In this document: positions 1-7,842 of the stretch, piece by piece
How positions within the stretch are numbered: position 1 is the stretch's first letter
Layout: each line of letters opens with the position of its first letter
DNA from: Trujillonella humicola
GTDB lineage: Bacteria > Actinomycetota > Actinomycetes > Mycobacteriales > Geodermatophilaceae
DNA: 64,000 nucleotides
Assembly: GCF_046233715.1 (NCBI RefSeq)
Contig: NZ_JBJNRJ010000020.1
Span: 9,847 to 73,846, forward strand
Direction of reading: 5' to 3'
Position numbers and translations under genes: made by a program
Notes under the pieces: model-generated
The model's input: only the letters and a program-made list of their open reading frames with translations
What the model was told of the DNA's origin: nothing
The model's database searches: none

Positions 1-73
1 GCACGCAACGGGCATGGGGCGGGTGGCCGCCGGGTAGCCGGGGAGCTCCCCTCCCCTGATCCTGGAGTCCTCC

Positions 74-612
74 ATGGCCCGCAACACCCTCTCGCGTTCC
101 CTGCACACGACCTCGGCCTGGCCGCCTGGTTCGGCGGCACCCTGGCCAACGCCGTCGCCCTCAACCCGGCGTCCGGCGAGGCGGGCGGCGGAAGCACCGG
201 CGCCGTCGCCAACGAGGGGTGGAACCGCTGGACGCCGGTGAACGCCGCCGCGATCGGCGCGCACCTGATCGGCAGCATCGGCCAGCTGGGGAGCAACAGC
301 GGCCGGGTCGCCCAGCAGAAGGGGGTGGCCGGGATGTCGGTGCTCAAGACCGCGCTCACCGCGGCCGCACTCGGCGTGACCGCCTACAGCCGGGGGCTGG
401 GCAAGATCGTCGACCGCGGCGGCGCCGTCCCCGCGAGGTCGGGCACCAAGCCCAGCCGCCGCACGCGCGGCGACGTGGCCGCCGCCCAGGAGCAGCTCGA
501 CCGCCTGCAGTGGGTCGTCCCCGCCCTCACCGGCGCGCTGGTGGTCGTCAGCTCCTACGCCGGCGAGCAGCAGCGGCCCTCCGAGGTGCTGCGCGGGACC
601 GCCGGCCGCTGA
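74..612 (+). CDS. Small multi-pass membrane protein, apparent 2-base frameshift near its start
   Basis: I do not recognise a characterised family. ATG at 74 has an SD-like GGAG six bases upstream and encodes MARNTLSRSLH. The conserved-looking continuation (DLGLAAWFGGTLANAVALNP, then hydrophobic stretches ending SSYAGEQQRP) lies in another frame that resumes at 109. An extra AC in ACAC at 105-108 explains the switch. Without it the protein is about 179 residues with roughly three to four hydrophobic segments and no catalytic motif. Codon use downstream is normal, so a sequencing error or a very recent mutation is more likely than an old pseudogene. The strictly open part runs 238-612. It converges on map across a hairpin. 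Confidence 0.6.
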
Positions 613-624
613 CCGCGCTGCCCC

Positions 625-788
<164 letters not shown>

Positions 789-790
<2 letters not shown>

Positions 791-1571
791 AGGCGGTGGT
801 GAGGACGACGGGGCCCTCGTCGGTCACCGCGACCGTGTGCTCGACGTGCGCGGCGCGCCGGCCGTCGGCGGTGACGACCGCCCACCCGTCCTTCTTGTGC
901 TTGTACCGCTCGTCGCCGGCCAGCAGCATCGGCTCGATCGCCAGGGTGCTGCCCGCCTGCAGCCGCACCCGGTCCAGCCCGGTCATCGGCCGGTTGGGCA
1001 CGAACGGCGGCTCGTGCATGGAGCGCCCGATGCCGTGCCCGCCGTGGTCGGGCAGGTGGGCGAAGCCGTACCGGCGGGCCACCGTGTCGATCGCCGTCGC
1101 CACGTCCAGCAGCGTCGCCCCCGGCACCGACGCGGCGATGCCCGCCGCCAGCGCCTCCTCGGTCGCCCGCACGAGCCGGGCGTCCTCCTCCGCGGGGCTC
1201 CCGCCGATCAGCAGGGTTATCGCCGCGTCGCCGTTCCAGCCGTCGACGATCGCGCCGCAGTCGATGCTGAGCACGTCGCCCTCGTGCAGCCGCCGGCCGC
1301 TGGGCCGGCCGTGCACCACGACCTCGTTGGGCGACAGGCACAGCGCGCCGTTGTAGGCCGTCGGCGCCCAGGCCGGCTTGTAGCCGAGGAAGGACGACGT
1401 CGCCCCGGCCTCCCGGATGCAGGTCTGCGCCAGGTCGTCGAGGTCGCGCAGCTTCACGCCCGGCGCGGCCGCGGCCCGGACCGCGGCGAGCGTCTCGGCG
1501 ACCACCCGGCCGGCGTCGCGCATGGCGTCCAGCTCGAGCGCCGTGCGGCGGGTCAGGGTCGTCGTCTTCAC
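789..1571 (-). CDS. map: Type I methionine aminopeptidase
   Basis: Removes the initiator methionine from nascent proteins in the cytosol. The 260-residue length fits type I enzymes. The five metal ligands of the pita-bread fold are visible in order: two Asp in SIDCGAIVDGWNGDAAIT, His in DHGGHGIG, Glu in AIEPM and Glu in HVEHTVAV. GTG at 1571 is chosen because the protein then begins MKTTTLTRRTALELDAMRDAG, the usual N-terminus. Longer open sequence upstream overlaps the intergenic region and is low in coding character. No SecY or adk neighbour is present, so this is probably an additional map copy rather than the ribosomal-operon one (inference). Confidence 0.93.
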
Positions 1572-1611
1572 GCCCTCCACGGTACGAGGGCGGTCCCCGG
1601 GGGCCCGGGCG

Positions 1612-1824
1612 TCAGGCCGTGCCGACGTCCCTCGGGTCGGGGGTGCGGAACGGCGGGTCGGCCGGCTCCCGGGGCGCGTGCGGCTCTCCCTCGGCGCGGT
1701 CGGGGTCCTCGCCCTCGACGCCGAAGCCCTCGGCCGGCGGTGGCGCCCCCCTCCCGGCGTCGGCGGCGGGGATGCCGTCGTCGGGGTCGGGCAGCTGCGG
1801 TTCGAACGGTGCGGACATCGACAT
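1612..1824 (-). CDS. Acidic proline-rich 70-residue protein, unknown
   Basis: No recognised domain. The protein (MSMSAPFEPQLPDPDDGIPA...) is rich in Pro, Asp, Glu, Gly and Ala, lacks hydrophobic segments and cysteines, and is probably disordered and soluble. It starts with ATG at 1824 and lies 40 bases upstream of map on the same strand, so the two may be cotranscribed. Its acidic composition with a regular GC-rich third codon position favours a real gene over a shadow, but there is no functional clue. Confidence 0.5.
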   Translation of the reverse strand: MSMSAPFEPQLPDPDDGIPAADAGRGAPPPAEGFGVEGEDPDRAEGEPHAPREPADPPFRTPDPRDVGTA

Positions 1825-1971
1825 GACCGCTCGGTACCCGTGTCCTGGCGCCCGTCCGCGAGATCAGGTGAACACGCGGTGGACAGCGGGCGTACACCGG
1901 ACCCTGGTCCGGTCTGCGGCAGGCGGAGGGAAGGCGCGGCCCGGTCGACCGGCGCACTCTGCGGGCGGATT

Positions 1972-2010
1972 CCCCACGTTGCGGGTGCTGCGGGACCCGC
2001 AACGGTGGGG
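1972..2010. repeat. Palindromic hairpin repeat, GTTGCGGGT core
   Basis: Left arm CCCCACGTTGCGGGT (1972-1986) pairs with ACCCGCAACGGTGGGG (1995-2010), with one bulged base and loop GCTGCGGG. It sits between the divergent 70-residue gene and the glycosyltransferase, so it may overlap promoter DNA. A second copy with the same GTTGCGGGTGCTGC core is at 38029-38065. Confidence 0.65.
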
Positions 2011-2089
2011 AGAACACCGGCACGGTCACCGCTCACGTCCCCAGCGGGCCGTCCCGGGCATCCGAGTGAGGCCCGCCTACCCTTCCCCC

Positions 2090-3535
2090 GTGGCAGCGGC
2101 AGCGACGGTCGAGGGCGGGCGGGCACCCGCTCCCCCGCCGGCTGCCGGGCGCCGGTGGGCGCCGCTGCTCGAGCTGCTCCCCCCGCTGCTGCTCGTGGCG
2201 CTGGGCTGCGTGCTGCTCTCCGCCGGGCAGGGGCTGTGGTTCGACGAGCTCTTCACCGCCGAGGTCGTCCGCCTGCCGCTGGGCGACATCGTGCACGCAG
2301 CCGTGAGCGGCGAGGGGACGACGAGCTACCTGGCCGGCATCCCGCCGTCCTACAACGCGCCCTACTACGTCGTCGCGCACCTCTGGACGCTGCTGCCCGG
2401 CCTCGGCGGCGACACCTCGCTGCGGGTGCTCTCGCTGCTGGCGGCCGCCGGCGGCGTCGCGCTGATCACCCGGGCCGTCGCGCGGCTGGCCGGCCGGGCG
2501 ACCGGGGTCCTCGCCGGGCTGGCCCTCGCCGCGAACCCGCTGCTGCTCGAGCAGGCGGTCGAGGCGCGCAGCTACGGGCTCGCCGTCCTGGCCACCGGCG
2601 GCGCGCTGCTCGGCCTGGTCGGCCACCTGCAGGACCGCCCGCGCGGGCTGCTGCTGTTCGGCCTGGCCGGCGCCGGCATGGGGCTCATGCACTGGTACGC
2701 CGTCACCGTCCTGGCCGCGTTCGTCGCGGCGGCGGTGCTCCTGCGCGGCCGGCGCGCGCTCCCGGTGGGAGCGGTCGGCGCGCTGGCGGCGCTGCCCACC
2801 GTGGCGCTGGTCGCCATGAACCTGCTCAACGGCACCGGCGGGCGCAACGCCGAGCACCTGAACGACACCGGCGGACGGCTCGCCGACCTGGCCGTGGAGG
2901 CCTGGGCGGGTGGCCGTACGCCGCTGCTGTACCTGACGGTCGTCCTCGCCGTCCTCGGCGTGGTCCGGGGCCGGGGCGTGCGCGTCGTCGGCGCCTGCTG
3001 GGTGCTGGTGCCGCTGGCCCTGCTGCTGCTCGCCGAGCTGGTTCGGCCGGTCTACCTGCCGCGCTACCTGCTGGCGGGGCTGCTCGGGCTGGCCGTCCTG
3101 GCCGCGGCCGGCGCCCTGGCCGCCCCGCGCGGCGCCCGGTCGGGCGTCGGCGCCGCGCTCGTCGGCTTCTCCCTGCTCGCCGCCGCACCGCTGGCCGACC
3201 GCGAGCCGCGGGAGACCTCCGACCGGCTGGTCGAGGCGCTCGCGTCGCTGCACCGGCCCGGTGAGCCGGTGGTCGGCGCCGACCTGCGCTCGGCCATGGG
3301 GCTCGACCACTACGTGCGCACCGCGGCGCCGCAGCTGCGGGCCGACCTCTACCTGCCCCCCGACGACGCCCCGCCGGAGGCGACCCGGGTGTGGCTGGTC
3401 CGCCGGGAGGTGCGCGGCGAGTTCCTCCCCACCGACGACGCCGACCTGCTCACCGACGCCGGCCTGTCGGTGTCCCGCGAGTGGCCCTTTCCCGGCAGCA
3501 AGACGAACCTGGTGCTCCAGCTCTGGACCCGCTGA
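2090..3535 (+). CDS. GT-C fold membrane glycosyltransferase (ArnT/PMT-like)
   Basis: A 481-residue integral membrane protein with about 10-12 hydrophobic segments. Likely a polyprenyl-phosphate-sugar-dependent glycosyl- or mannosyltransferase acting on the outer face of the membrane. The first extracytoplasmic loop carries LWFDELFTAEVVRLP, with the acidic D-E pair typical of GT-C catalytic loops, followed by PYYVVAHLW and the EARSYGLAVLA segment seen in many actinobacterial GT39-like proteins. GTG at 2090 is the start; it removes a low-hydrophobicity upstream extension overlapping the neighbouring gene. The acceptor is unknown. The next genes on this strand (ATPase) and the convergent GT2 and epimerase hint at an envelope sugar locus. 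Confidence 0.75.
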   Translation: MAAAATVEGGRAPAPPPAAGRRWAPLLELLPPLLLVALGCVLLSAGQGLWFDELFTAEVVRLPLGDIVHAAVSGEGTTSYLAGIPPSYNAPYYVVAHLWTLLPGLGGDTSLRVLSLLAAAGGVALITRAVARLAGRATGVLAGLALAANPLLLEQAVEARSYGLAVLATGGALLGLVGHLQDRPRGLLLFGLAGAGMGLMHWYAVTVLAAFVAAAVLLRGRRALPVGAVGALAALPTVALVAMNLLNGTGGRNAEHLNDTGGRLADLAVEAWAGGRTPLLYLTVVLAVLGVVRGRGVRVVGACWVLVPLALLLLAELVRPVYLPRYLLAGLLGLAVLAAAGALAAPRGARSGVGAALVGFSLLAAAPLADREPRETSDRLVEALASLHRPGEPVVGADLRSAMGLDHYVRTAAPQLRADLYLPPDDAPPEATRVWLVRREVRGEFLPTDDADLLTDAGLSVSREWPFPGSKTNLVLQLWTR

Positions 3536-3652
3536 GCGAGCCGCTGAGCGACCCGGGAACCGCCGCGCACCGATGAGAACCCGGCCTCCGCGCCGTCTCC
3601 CCGTCGTACCCGCACGGCGCCCCGGCCGGGGCGGGTACCCGGAGGTGGGCGG

Positions 3653-4339
3653 GTGGCCTGGGCCGTCGAGACCGAGGGGCTGGTCGCGGTCGTCGGCGGG
3701 CTCGACGGGGTGGACCTGCGCGTGCCGGCCGGCTGCGTGCACGGGGTCGTCGGCTCGGACGCGGCGGGCCCGTCGGCGCTGGTCCGCGTGCTCGCCACCC
3801 TGCAGCGCCCCGACGGCGGGTGGGCCCGGGTGCTCGGGGCCGACGTCGTCGCCGACGCCGAGGTCGTGCGCGCACGGGTCGGCTGCACCGGGCGGACGGC
3901 GTGGTTCGACCCGCGGCGCAGCGGCCCGGCGAACCTGGTGGAGCTGGCCCGGCTGCTCGGGTACTCGCGCGCCGCGGCGCTGCTGCGCACCGACCAGCTG
4001 CTGTCCGGCTTCGGCCTGGCCGGTGCCGCGGCCGGCCGCCCGCTGGCCACCTACACGCCCGCCATGCGCCGGCGGCTCGATCTCGCCGCCAGCATCGTCG
4101 TCCGCCCCGAGCTCGTGCTCCTCGACGAGCCGACGGCGGACCTGGACCCGCCCTGCCGGGCCGGGGTGGCCGAGGTGCTGCGCGCCCTCGTCCGCGCCGG
4201 GACGACGGTGCTGCTGACGACCCGCGACCTCGACGAGGCGGCGCGGCTGGCCGACCGCCTCTCGCTGCTGAGCGGCGGCCGCGTCGTCGCCGAGGGGACG
4301 GCCGGCGAGCTGCGGGCGCGGGCCGGGCGGCCTCAGTGA
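3653..4339 (+). CDS. Orphan ABC-type ATPase with degenerate Walker A
   Basis: A 228-residue ABC nucleotide-binding-domain protein, most like DrrA/CcmA-type export ATPases. GTG at 3653 follows GGAGG with seven-base spacing. Walker B and D-loop are intact (LVLLDEPTADLDP), but the P-loop reads GSDAAGPSA where GxxGxGKST is expected: the catalytic lysine is a proline (CCG codon). The signature LSGGQ is replaced by YTPAMRRRL, and the H-loop histidine position reads TTRD. No permease gene lies nearby. Either it binds nucleotide without hydrolysis or it has lost function. The reading frame and codon use look intact. Its end overlaps the convergent GT2 gene by 7 bases. Confidence 0.75.
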   Translation: MAWAVETEGLVAVVGGLDGVDLRVPAGCVHGVVGSDAAGPSALVRVLATLQRPDGGWARVLGADVVADAEVVRARVGCTGRTAWFDPRRSGPANLVELARLLGYSRAAALLRTDQLLSGFGLAGAAAGRPLATYTPAMRRRLDLAASIVVRPELVLLDEPTADLDPPCRAGVAEVLRALVRAGTTVLLTTRDLDEAARLADRLSLLSGGRVVAEGTAGELRARAGRPQ

Positions 4340-5010
4340 CGGCGGTGCCGCAGCGCCCACCCCAGCGAGCGCACCGACTGCACCAGCCGCGCCCGTCCGG
4401 TCCACGCCGAGCTGCCCGAGCCGCGGACGTCGCGGGCCACCGGGACGCTGGTCACCGGGCGGCCGGCCACGCCCACCGCGAGCACCACGCTGGGCGCCGA
4501 CCCGGCGAGCACGGCCGCGCGCACCGCCGGGCCCATCGCCAGGAAGGCGCCGGCGTCGGGCGGCAGGCCGGTCAGCCGGGCCGCGACCCGGCGGTGCAGC
4601 CGCCCGGTGAGCCGCCGCAGCGGCGAGGTGTAGCTCCCGCGCCGGCCGGCGAAGACCGCCTCGGCGTCCCCGGCGGCCAGCCGGTCGAGGAGCAGGGGGA
4701 CGGCCTCGGGCGGGTCCTGCAGGTCGGCGTCGAGGCACACCCACGCGTCGGCGCCGGGCTCGTCGGCCAGGCCGCGGGCGATCGCGGCGTGCTGGCCGAC
4801 GTTGCGCTCCAGCACCGTCGCGGCGATCCGCGGGTCGGCGCACGCCAGCCGGCCGGCCACCGCGGCGCTGTCGTCGGGCGAGGCGTCCACGACCAGCCGC
4901 AGCCGCCACTCCCGGCCGGCCAGCGCGGCGCCCAGCCGGGCGGCGAGGGGCGCCAGGGTGTCGGCGTTGCCGTAGACGGGGACGACGACGGCCACGCGGG
5001 CGCCGGTCAC
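4333..5010 (-). CDS. Family 2 glycosyltransferase (dolichyl-phosphate-mannose-synthase-like)
   Basis: A 225-residue soluble GT-A enzyme. The N-terminal VAVVVPVYGNADTL nucleotide-binding strand, the ERNVGQHAAIARGL segment and CLDADLQDPPEAVP (DxD plus the DLQDPPE hallmark of DPM1/GtrB-like enzymes) are all present. The substrate is probably a nucleotide sugar, and the acceptor may be a polyprenyl phosphate. No C-terminal membrane helices are seen. GTG at 5010 overlaps the stop of the epimerase gene as GTGA, so translation is coupled. It is the third gene of the iron-box operon aldolase-epimerase-GT2. Confidence 0.85.
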   Translation of the reverse strand: MTGARVAVVVPVYGNADTLAPLAARLGAALAGREWRLRLVVDASPDDSAAVAGRLACADPRIAATVLERNVGQHAAIARGLADEPGADAWVCLDADLQDPPEAVPLLLDRLAAGDAEAVFAGRRGSYTSPLRRLTGRLHRRVAARLTGLPPDAGAFLAMGPAVRAAVLAGSAPSVVLAVGVAGRPVTSVPVARDVRGSGSSAWTGRARLVQSVRSLGWALRHRRH

Positions 5011-5864
5011 CGGTACTCCTCGGCCCAGATGCGCCCCAGCCCCTCCTCCAGGTCCACCGTGGGCCGCCAGCCCAGCAGCTCGGCCGCGGCCCGGGGATCG
5101 CTGACCCAGTCGGCGGTGTCCCAGGAGCGGCCCGGGTGCGCGCCGGCGGCGGTGGCGATCGGGCGACCGGTGGCCCGCTCGGCCGCGGCCACCAGCTCCT
5201 CGGTCGAGCTCTGCACGCCGGTGCCGATGTTCAGCACCTGCCCCGGCGGCAGGTCGTCGGCGGTGGCCGCCCGCACGCACGCGTCGACCACGTCCCCCAC
5301 CCACACCCAATCCCGGCGGCTGACGGCCGCGGGCAGCGGCACGGTGCCGCCGTCGCGGGCGGCGGCCAGCACGACGGGCACCAGCCGCGTGGGGTGGTCG
5401 CCGGGGCCGTACACCTGGAAGGCCCGCAGCACGGCCGCCCGCACGCCGCGCTCGGCGGCCGCGGCCTGCAGCAGCAGCGACCCGGCGGCCTTGGTGGCGC
5501 CGAAGAACCCGCGGGGGTGCAGCGGCGCGTCCTCGGCCAGGGGCCGCGGGCCGGCCGCGTACTCGGTCGAGGACCCCAGCCGCACCACCGCGCGGCAGCG
5601 ATCGGGCAGCGCGTCGACCAGCCAGGGAGTGGTGTTGACCGCCGTGGTGGCGGCCCGCTCGGCGGCGGTCGCCTTGCCCCGTCCCGCGGCGAGGGAGAAG
5701 ACGACGTCGGGGTCGGCGGCGCGCACCGCGGCCGCACCGGCCACGGGGTCGGCCAGGTCCACCACGCCGTGGGTCAGCCCGACGGCGTCCCAGCCCTCGG
5801 CCCGCAGCCGCCGCACCAGGTGCCGGCCGACGAAGCCACCGGCACCGGTGACCAGCGCTCTCAC
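5007..5864 (-). CDS. NAD-dependent epimerase/dehydratase family protein with Phe at the catalytic Tyr position
   Basis: A 285-residue extended SDR. The N-terminal VTGAGGFVGRHLVRRL is the glycine-rich NAD(P)-binding motif. RLGSSTEY supplies the Ser region, and RAFQVYGPGD and DWVWVGDVVDACV are typical nucleotide-sugar epimerase landmarks. The YxxxK motif reads FGATK: codon TTC instead of TAC, so the usual catalytic tyrosine is missing. A shifted or proton-relay role for another residue is possible, but impaired oxidoreductase activity is the simple prediction. GTG at 5864 directly precedes the Rossmann motif. It lies 13 bases downstream of the aldolase gene and overlaps the GT2 gene, so the three form one operon. 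Confidence 0.85.
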   Translation of the reverse strand: MRALVTGAGGFVGRHLVRRLRAEGWDAVGLTHGVVDLADPVAGAAAVRAADPDVVFSLAAGRGKATAAERAATTAVNTTPWLVDALPDRCRAVVRLGSSTEYAAGPRPLAEDAPLHPRGFFGATKAAGSLLLQAAAAERGVRAAVLRAFQVYGPGDHPTRLVPVVLAAARDGGTVPLPAAVSRRDWVWVGDVVDACVRAATADDLPPGQVLNIGTGVQSSTEELVAAAERATGRPIATAAGAHPGRSWDTADWVSDPRAAAELLGWRPTVDLEEGLGRIWAEEYR

Positions 5865-5877
5865 CCGCGATCGGTCC

Positions 5878-6693
5878 TCACGCGCGCGCCGGGACGGCGA
5901 CCGGTGCCGGCGCACGCCCCGCGGCACGCCCGCCCTCGACGGCGGCGACGAACTCGGCGCGCCGGGCCGCGGCGGTCGCGGCGTCGGCGGCCCGGAGCCG
6001 GTCCAGCCCGGCGAGCAGCCGCGGCACCTCGACGGCGGGCTCGCGGCCGGCCATGTCGGCGGTGAAGGACCGGCGCAGGAACGTGAAGTCGGTGCCCAGC
6101 CGGACCAGCTCCGCGGCCAGCAGTTCGCTGGGCACCGGGGCGCCGCCCTCGAGCAGGGTGAGCCCGCCGACCCCGAACGGCTGGGCGACCTCGCTGCGGA
6201 CGGCGTCCACGGTGCCGTCGACCAGCGGCCGGAACAGCTCCTTGCTGCGCCGGTCGATGCGCAGGTCGTTGAGGCCGACGTAGATCCGCGACAGCGGCCG
6301 GCGGGCCAGCGCCGCGGCGCGGTCGACGGCGTCCTGGGTCTCCACCAGGATGCCCAGCCCGCACCGGCCGCCGATCAGGTCGAGGGTGCGGTCGACCTCC
6401 TCGGTGCCGCGCACCATGGGCAGCAGGATCTCGTCGGCCCCCGCGGCGAGGGCGTCGGCCACCTCGCCCGCCGTCCAGGGGCCGTGGCCGTTGATCCGGC
6501 ACAGCAGGCGGCCGTCGGTCGCGGCCCGCATGCGGACGAGGTCCTCGAGGGTGTCGTAGTTGATCTGCGTGCCCTCGCCGCGCTGCCGGCGGTGCTTCCC
6601 CCGCCGCTCCCAGTCGACGACGATCCCGGCGGCACCGGCCGCGACGACGTCCCGGCCGAAGAGGGGATCCACGGTGAAGAGCAAGAGGTCCAC
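5878..6693 (-). CDS. HpcH/HpaI aldolase / citrate-lyase-beta family protein, predicted iron-regulated
   Basis: A 271-residue class II-type TIM-barrel protein of the HpcH/HpaI and CitE superfamily, which cleaves or forms C-C bonds with pyruvate/oxaloacetate or acyl-CoA. Visible landmarks are RINGHGPW, AGADEILLPMV, the metal-ligand Glu in GILVETQDAV and Asp in VGLNDLRID. GTG at 6693 is chosen; a second GTG at 6714 in frame is possible. No clear SD exists, so leaderless translation is plausible. A DtxR/IdeR-type box ends seven bases upstream. The family includes SbnG, the citrate-forming enzyme of staphyloferrin B synthesis, so an iron-starvation role is reasonable but unproven. It leads the operon with the epimerase and GT2 genes. 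Confidence 0.8.
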   Translation of the reverse strand: MDLLLFTVDPLFGRDVVAAGAAGIVVDWERRGKHRRQRGEGTQINYDTLEDLVRMRAATDGRLLCRINGHGPWTAGEVADALAAGADEILLPMVRGTEEVDRTLDLIGGRCGLGILVETQDAVDRAAALARRPLSRIYVGLNDLRIDRRSKELFRPLVDGTVDAVRSEVAQPFGVGGLTLLEGGAPVPSELLAAELVRLGTDFTFLRRSFTADMAGREPAVEVPRLLAGLDRLRAADAATAAARRAEFVAAVEGGRAAGRAPAPVAVPARA

Positions 6694-6699
6694 AGCCGG

Positions 6700-6718
6700 T
6701 GAGCTTAGGCACACCTAA
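6700..6718 (-). promoter_or_regulatory. Putative DtxR/IdeR iron box
   Basis: TGAGCTTAGGCACACCTAA matches the consensus TTAGGTTAGGCTAACCTAA at 15 of 19 positions and contains the palindrome TTAGG-CACA-CCTAA. It lies immediately upstream of the HpcH/HpaI gene start, where a bound repressor would block transcription under iron sufficiency. The second copy upstream of the Fe(III) importer shares GGCACACCTAA. Confidence 0.7.
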
Positions 6719-6753
6719 GACCGAACCGGGGGCCGGTCCCCTCCGGCGTGCCG

Positions 6754-7842
6754 TCAGCCGGCGGCGGGCACCTGCGGCGGCAGGGACGGCTCGACCGGGA
6801 CGGGGTCGCCGCCGGCGGGGAACGGCAGCCCGGCGCCGAGGACCTCGATGGCGACCTCGTCGCCGGGGACGGGCAGGGCGCGACCGTCCAGCCGGGCGCT
6901 GACCGCGCGTCCCGAGGGCAGCAGCAGCCGCACCCGCGCGTCGTGGCCGAAGAAGTCGACGGCGCCCACGTGCGCCACCGTTCCGCCGGAACCGGCCGCG
7001 GTCAGCCGCAGCTGCTCCGGGCGCAGCAGCACGGTGGCCGGGCCGTCCGCGGCCACCTGCTCGAGCGGGAGGGAGCCCAGCTCGCAGTGCGCTCGGCCGT
7101 CGCGGACGTCGGCCGGCAGGACGACGGCCTCGCCGACGAACGTCGCCACGTCGAGGTCCCGCGGCCGGCGGTAGAGCGTCCGCGGATCGGCGAGCTGGAC
7201 CAGCCGGCCACCGCGCAGGACCGCCACCTGGTCGGCCATCGACAGCGCCTCGGACTGGTCGTGGGTGACCAGCACGGCGGTCGCCCCGGTCGCGGCCAGC
7301 GCGTCGGTCACCGCACGCCGGGTGTCCTCGCGCAGCGAGGCGTCCAGGGACGAGAACGGCTCGTCGAGCAGGACCAGCGAGGGCCGCGGGGCGAGCGCCC
7401 GGGCCAGGGCCACCCGCTGCTGCTGCCCGCCGGAGAGCTGGTGCGGCGCGCGGTCGGCCAGCGCGGCGTCCAGGCCCACCAGCGCCAGCAGGTCCGCGAC
7501 CAGCCCGCGGTCCCGGCGCTGCCGCCGCGGCAGGCCGAAGGTGACGTTCCCGGCGATCGACAGGTGCGGGAACAGGCCGCCCTCCTGCGGCACGAAGCCG
7601 ATGCCGCGGCGCCGGGCCGGCACCCCGCGCCCGGGGCCGGCGACGACCCGGCCGCCGAGCTCGACCGTGCCGGTGTCCGGGTCGTCGAAGCCGGCCACGA
7701 TCCGCAGCAGGGTGGTCTTCCCGCACCCGGAGGGGCCCAGGAGCGCCGTGGTCGTCCCGGACGGCACGTGCAGGTCGATCCCGGTCAGCACCGGGGTCGG
7801 CCCGTAGGACTTCGTCACGTCCAGGACGGTCAGCTCGCTCAT
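6754..7842 (-). CDS. Fe(III) ABC transporter ATP-binding protein (FbpC-like)
   Basis: A 362-residue ATPase energising ferric iron import. The N-terminal ABC domain has Walker A GPSGCGKTT, Q-loop FVPQEGG, signature LSGGQQQRVALARAL, Walker B LVLLDEPFSSLDA and H-loop VTHDQ. The C-terminal third (about 240-362) is a TOBE-like regulatory domain containing GGTVAHVGAVDFFGHDARV. ATG at 7842 overlaps the permease stop as ATGA. It is the last gene of the binding protein-permease-ATPase operon, about 60 bases upstream of the next iron-box operon. Confidence 0.93.
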   Translation of the reverse strand: MSELTVLDVTKSYGPTPVLTGIDLHVPSGTTTALLGPSGCGKTTLLRIVAGFDDPDTGTVELGGRVVAGPGRGVPARRRGIGFVPQEGGLFPHLSIAGNVTFGLPRRQRRDRGLVADLLALVGLDAALADRAPHQLSGGQQQRVALARALAPRPSLVLLDEPFSSLDASLREDTRRAVTDALAATGATAVLVTHDQSEALSMADQVAVLRGGRLVQLADPRTLYRRPRDLDVATFVGEAVVLPADVRDGRAHCELGSLPLEQVAADGPATVLLRPEQLRLTAAGSGGTVAHVGAVDFFGHDARVRLLLPSGRAVSARLDGRALPVPGDEVAIEVLGAGLPFPAGGDPVPVEPSLPPQVPAAG

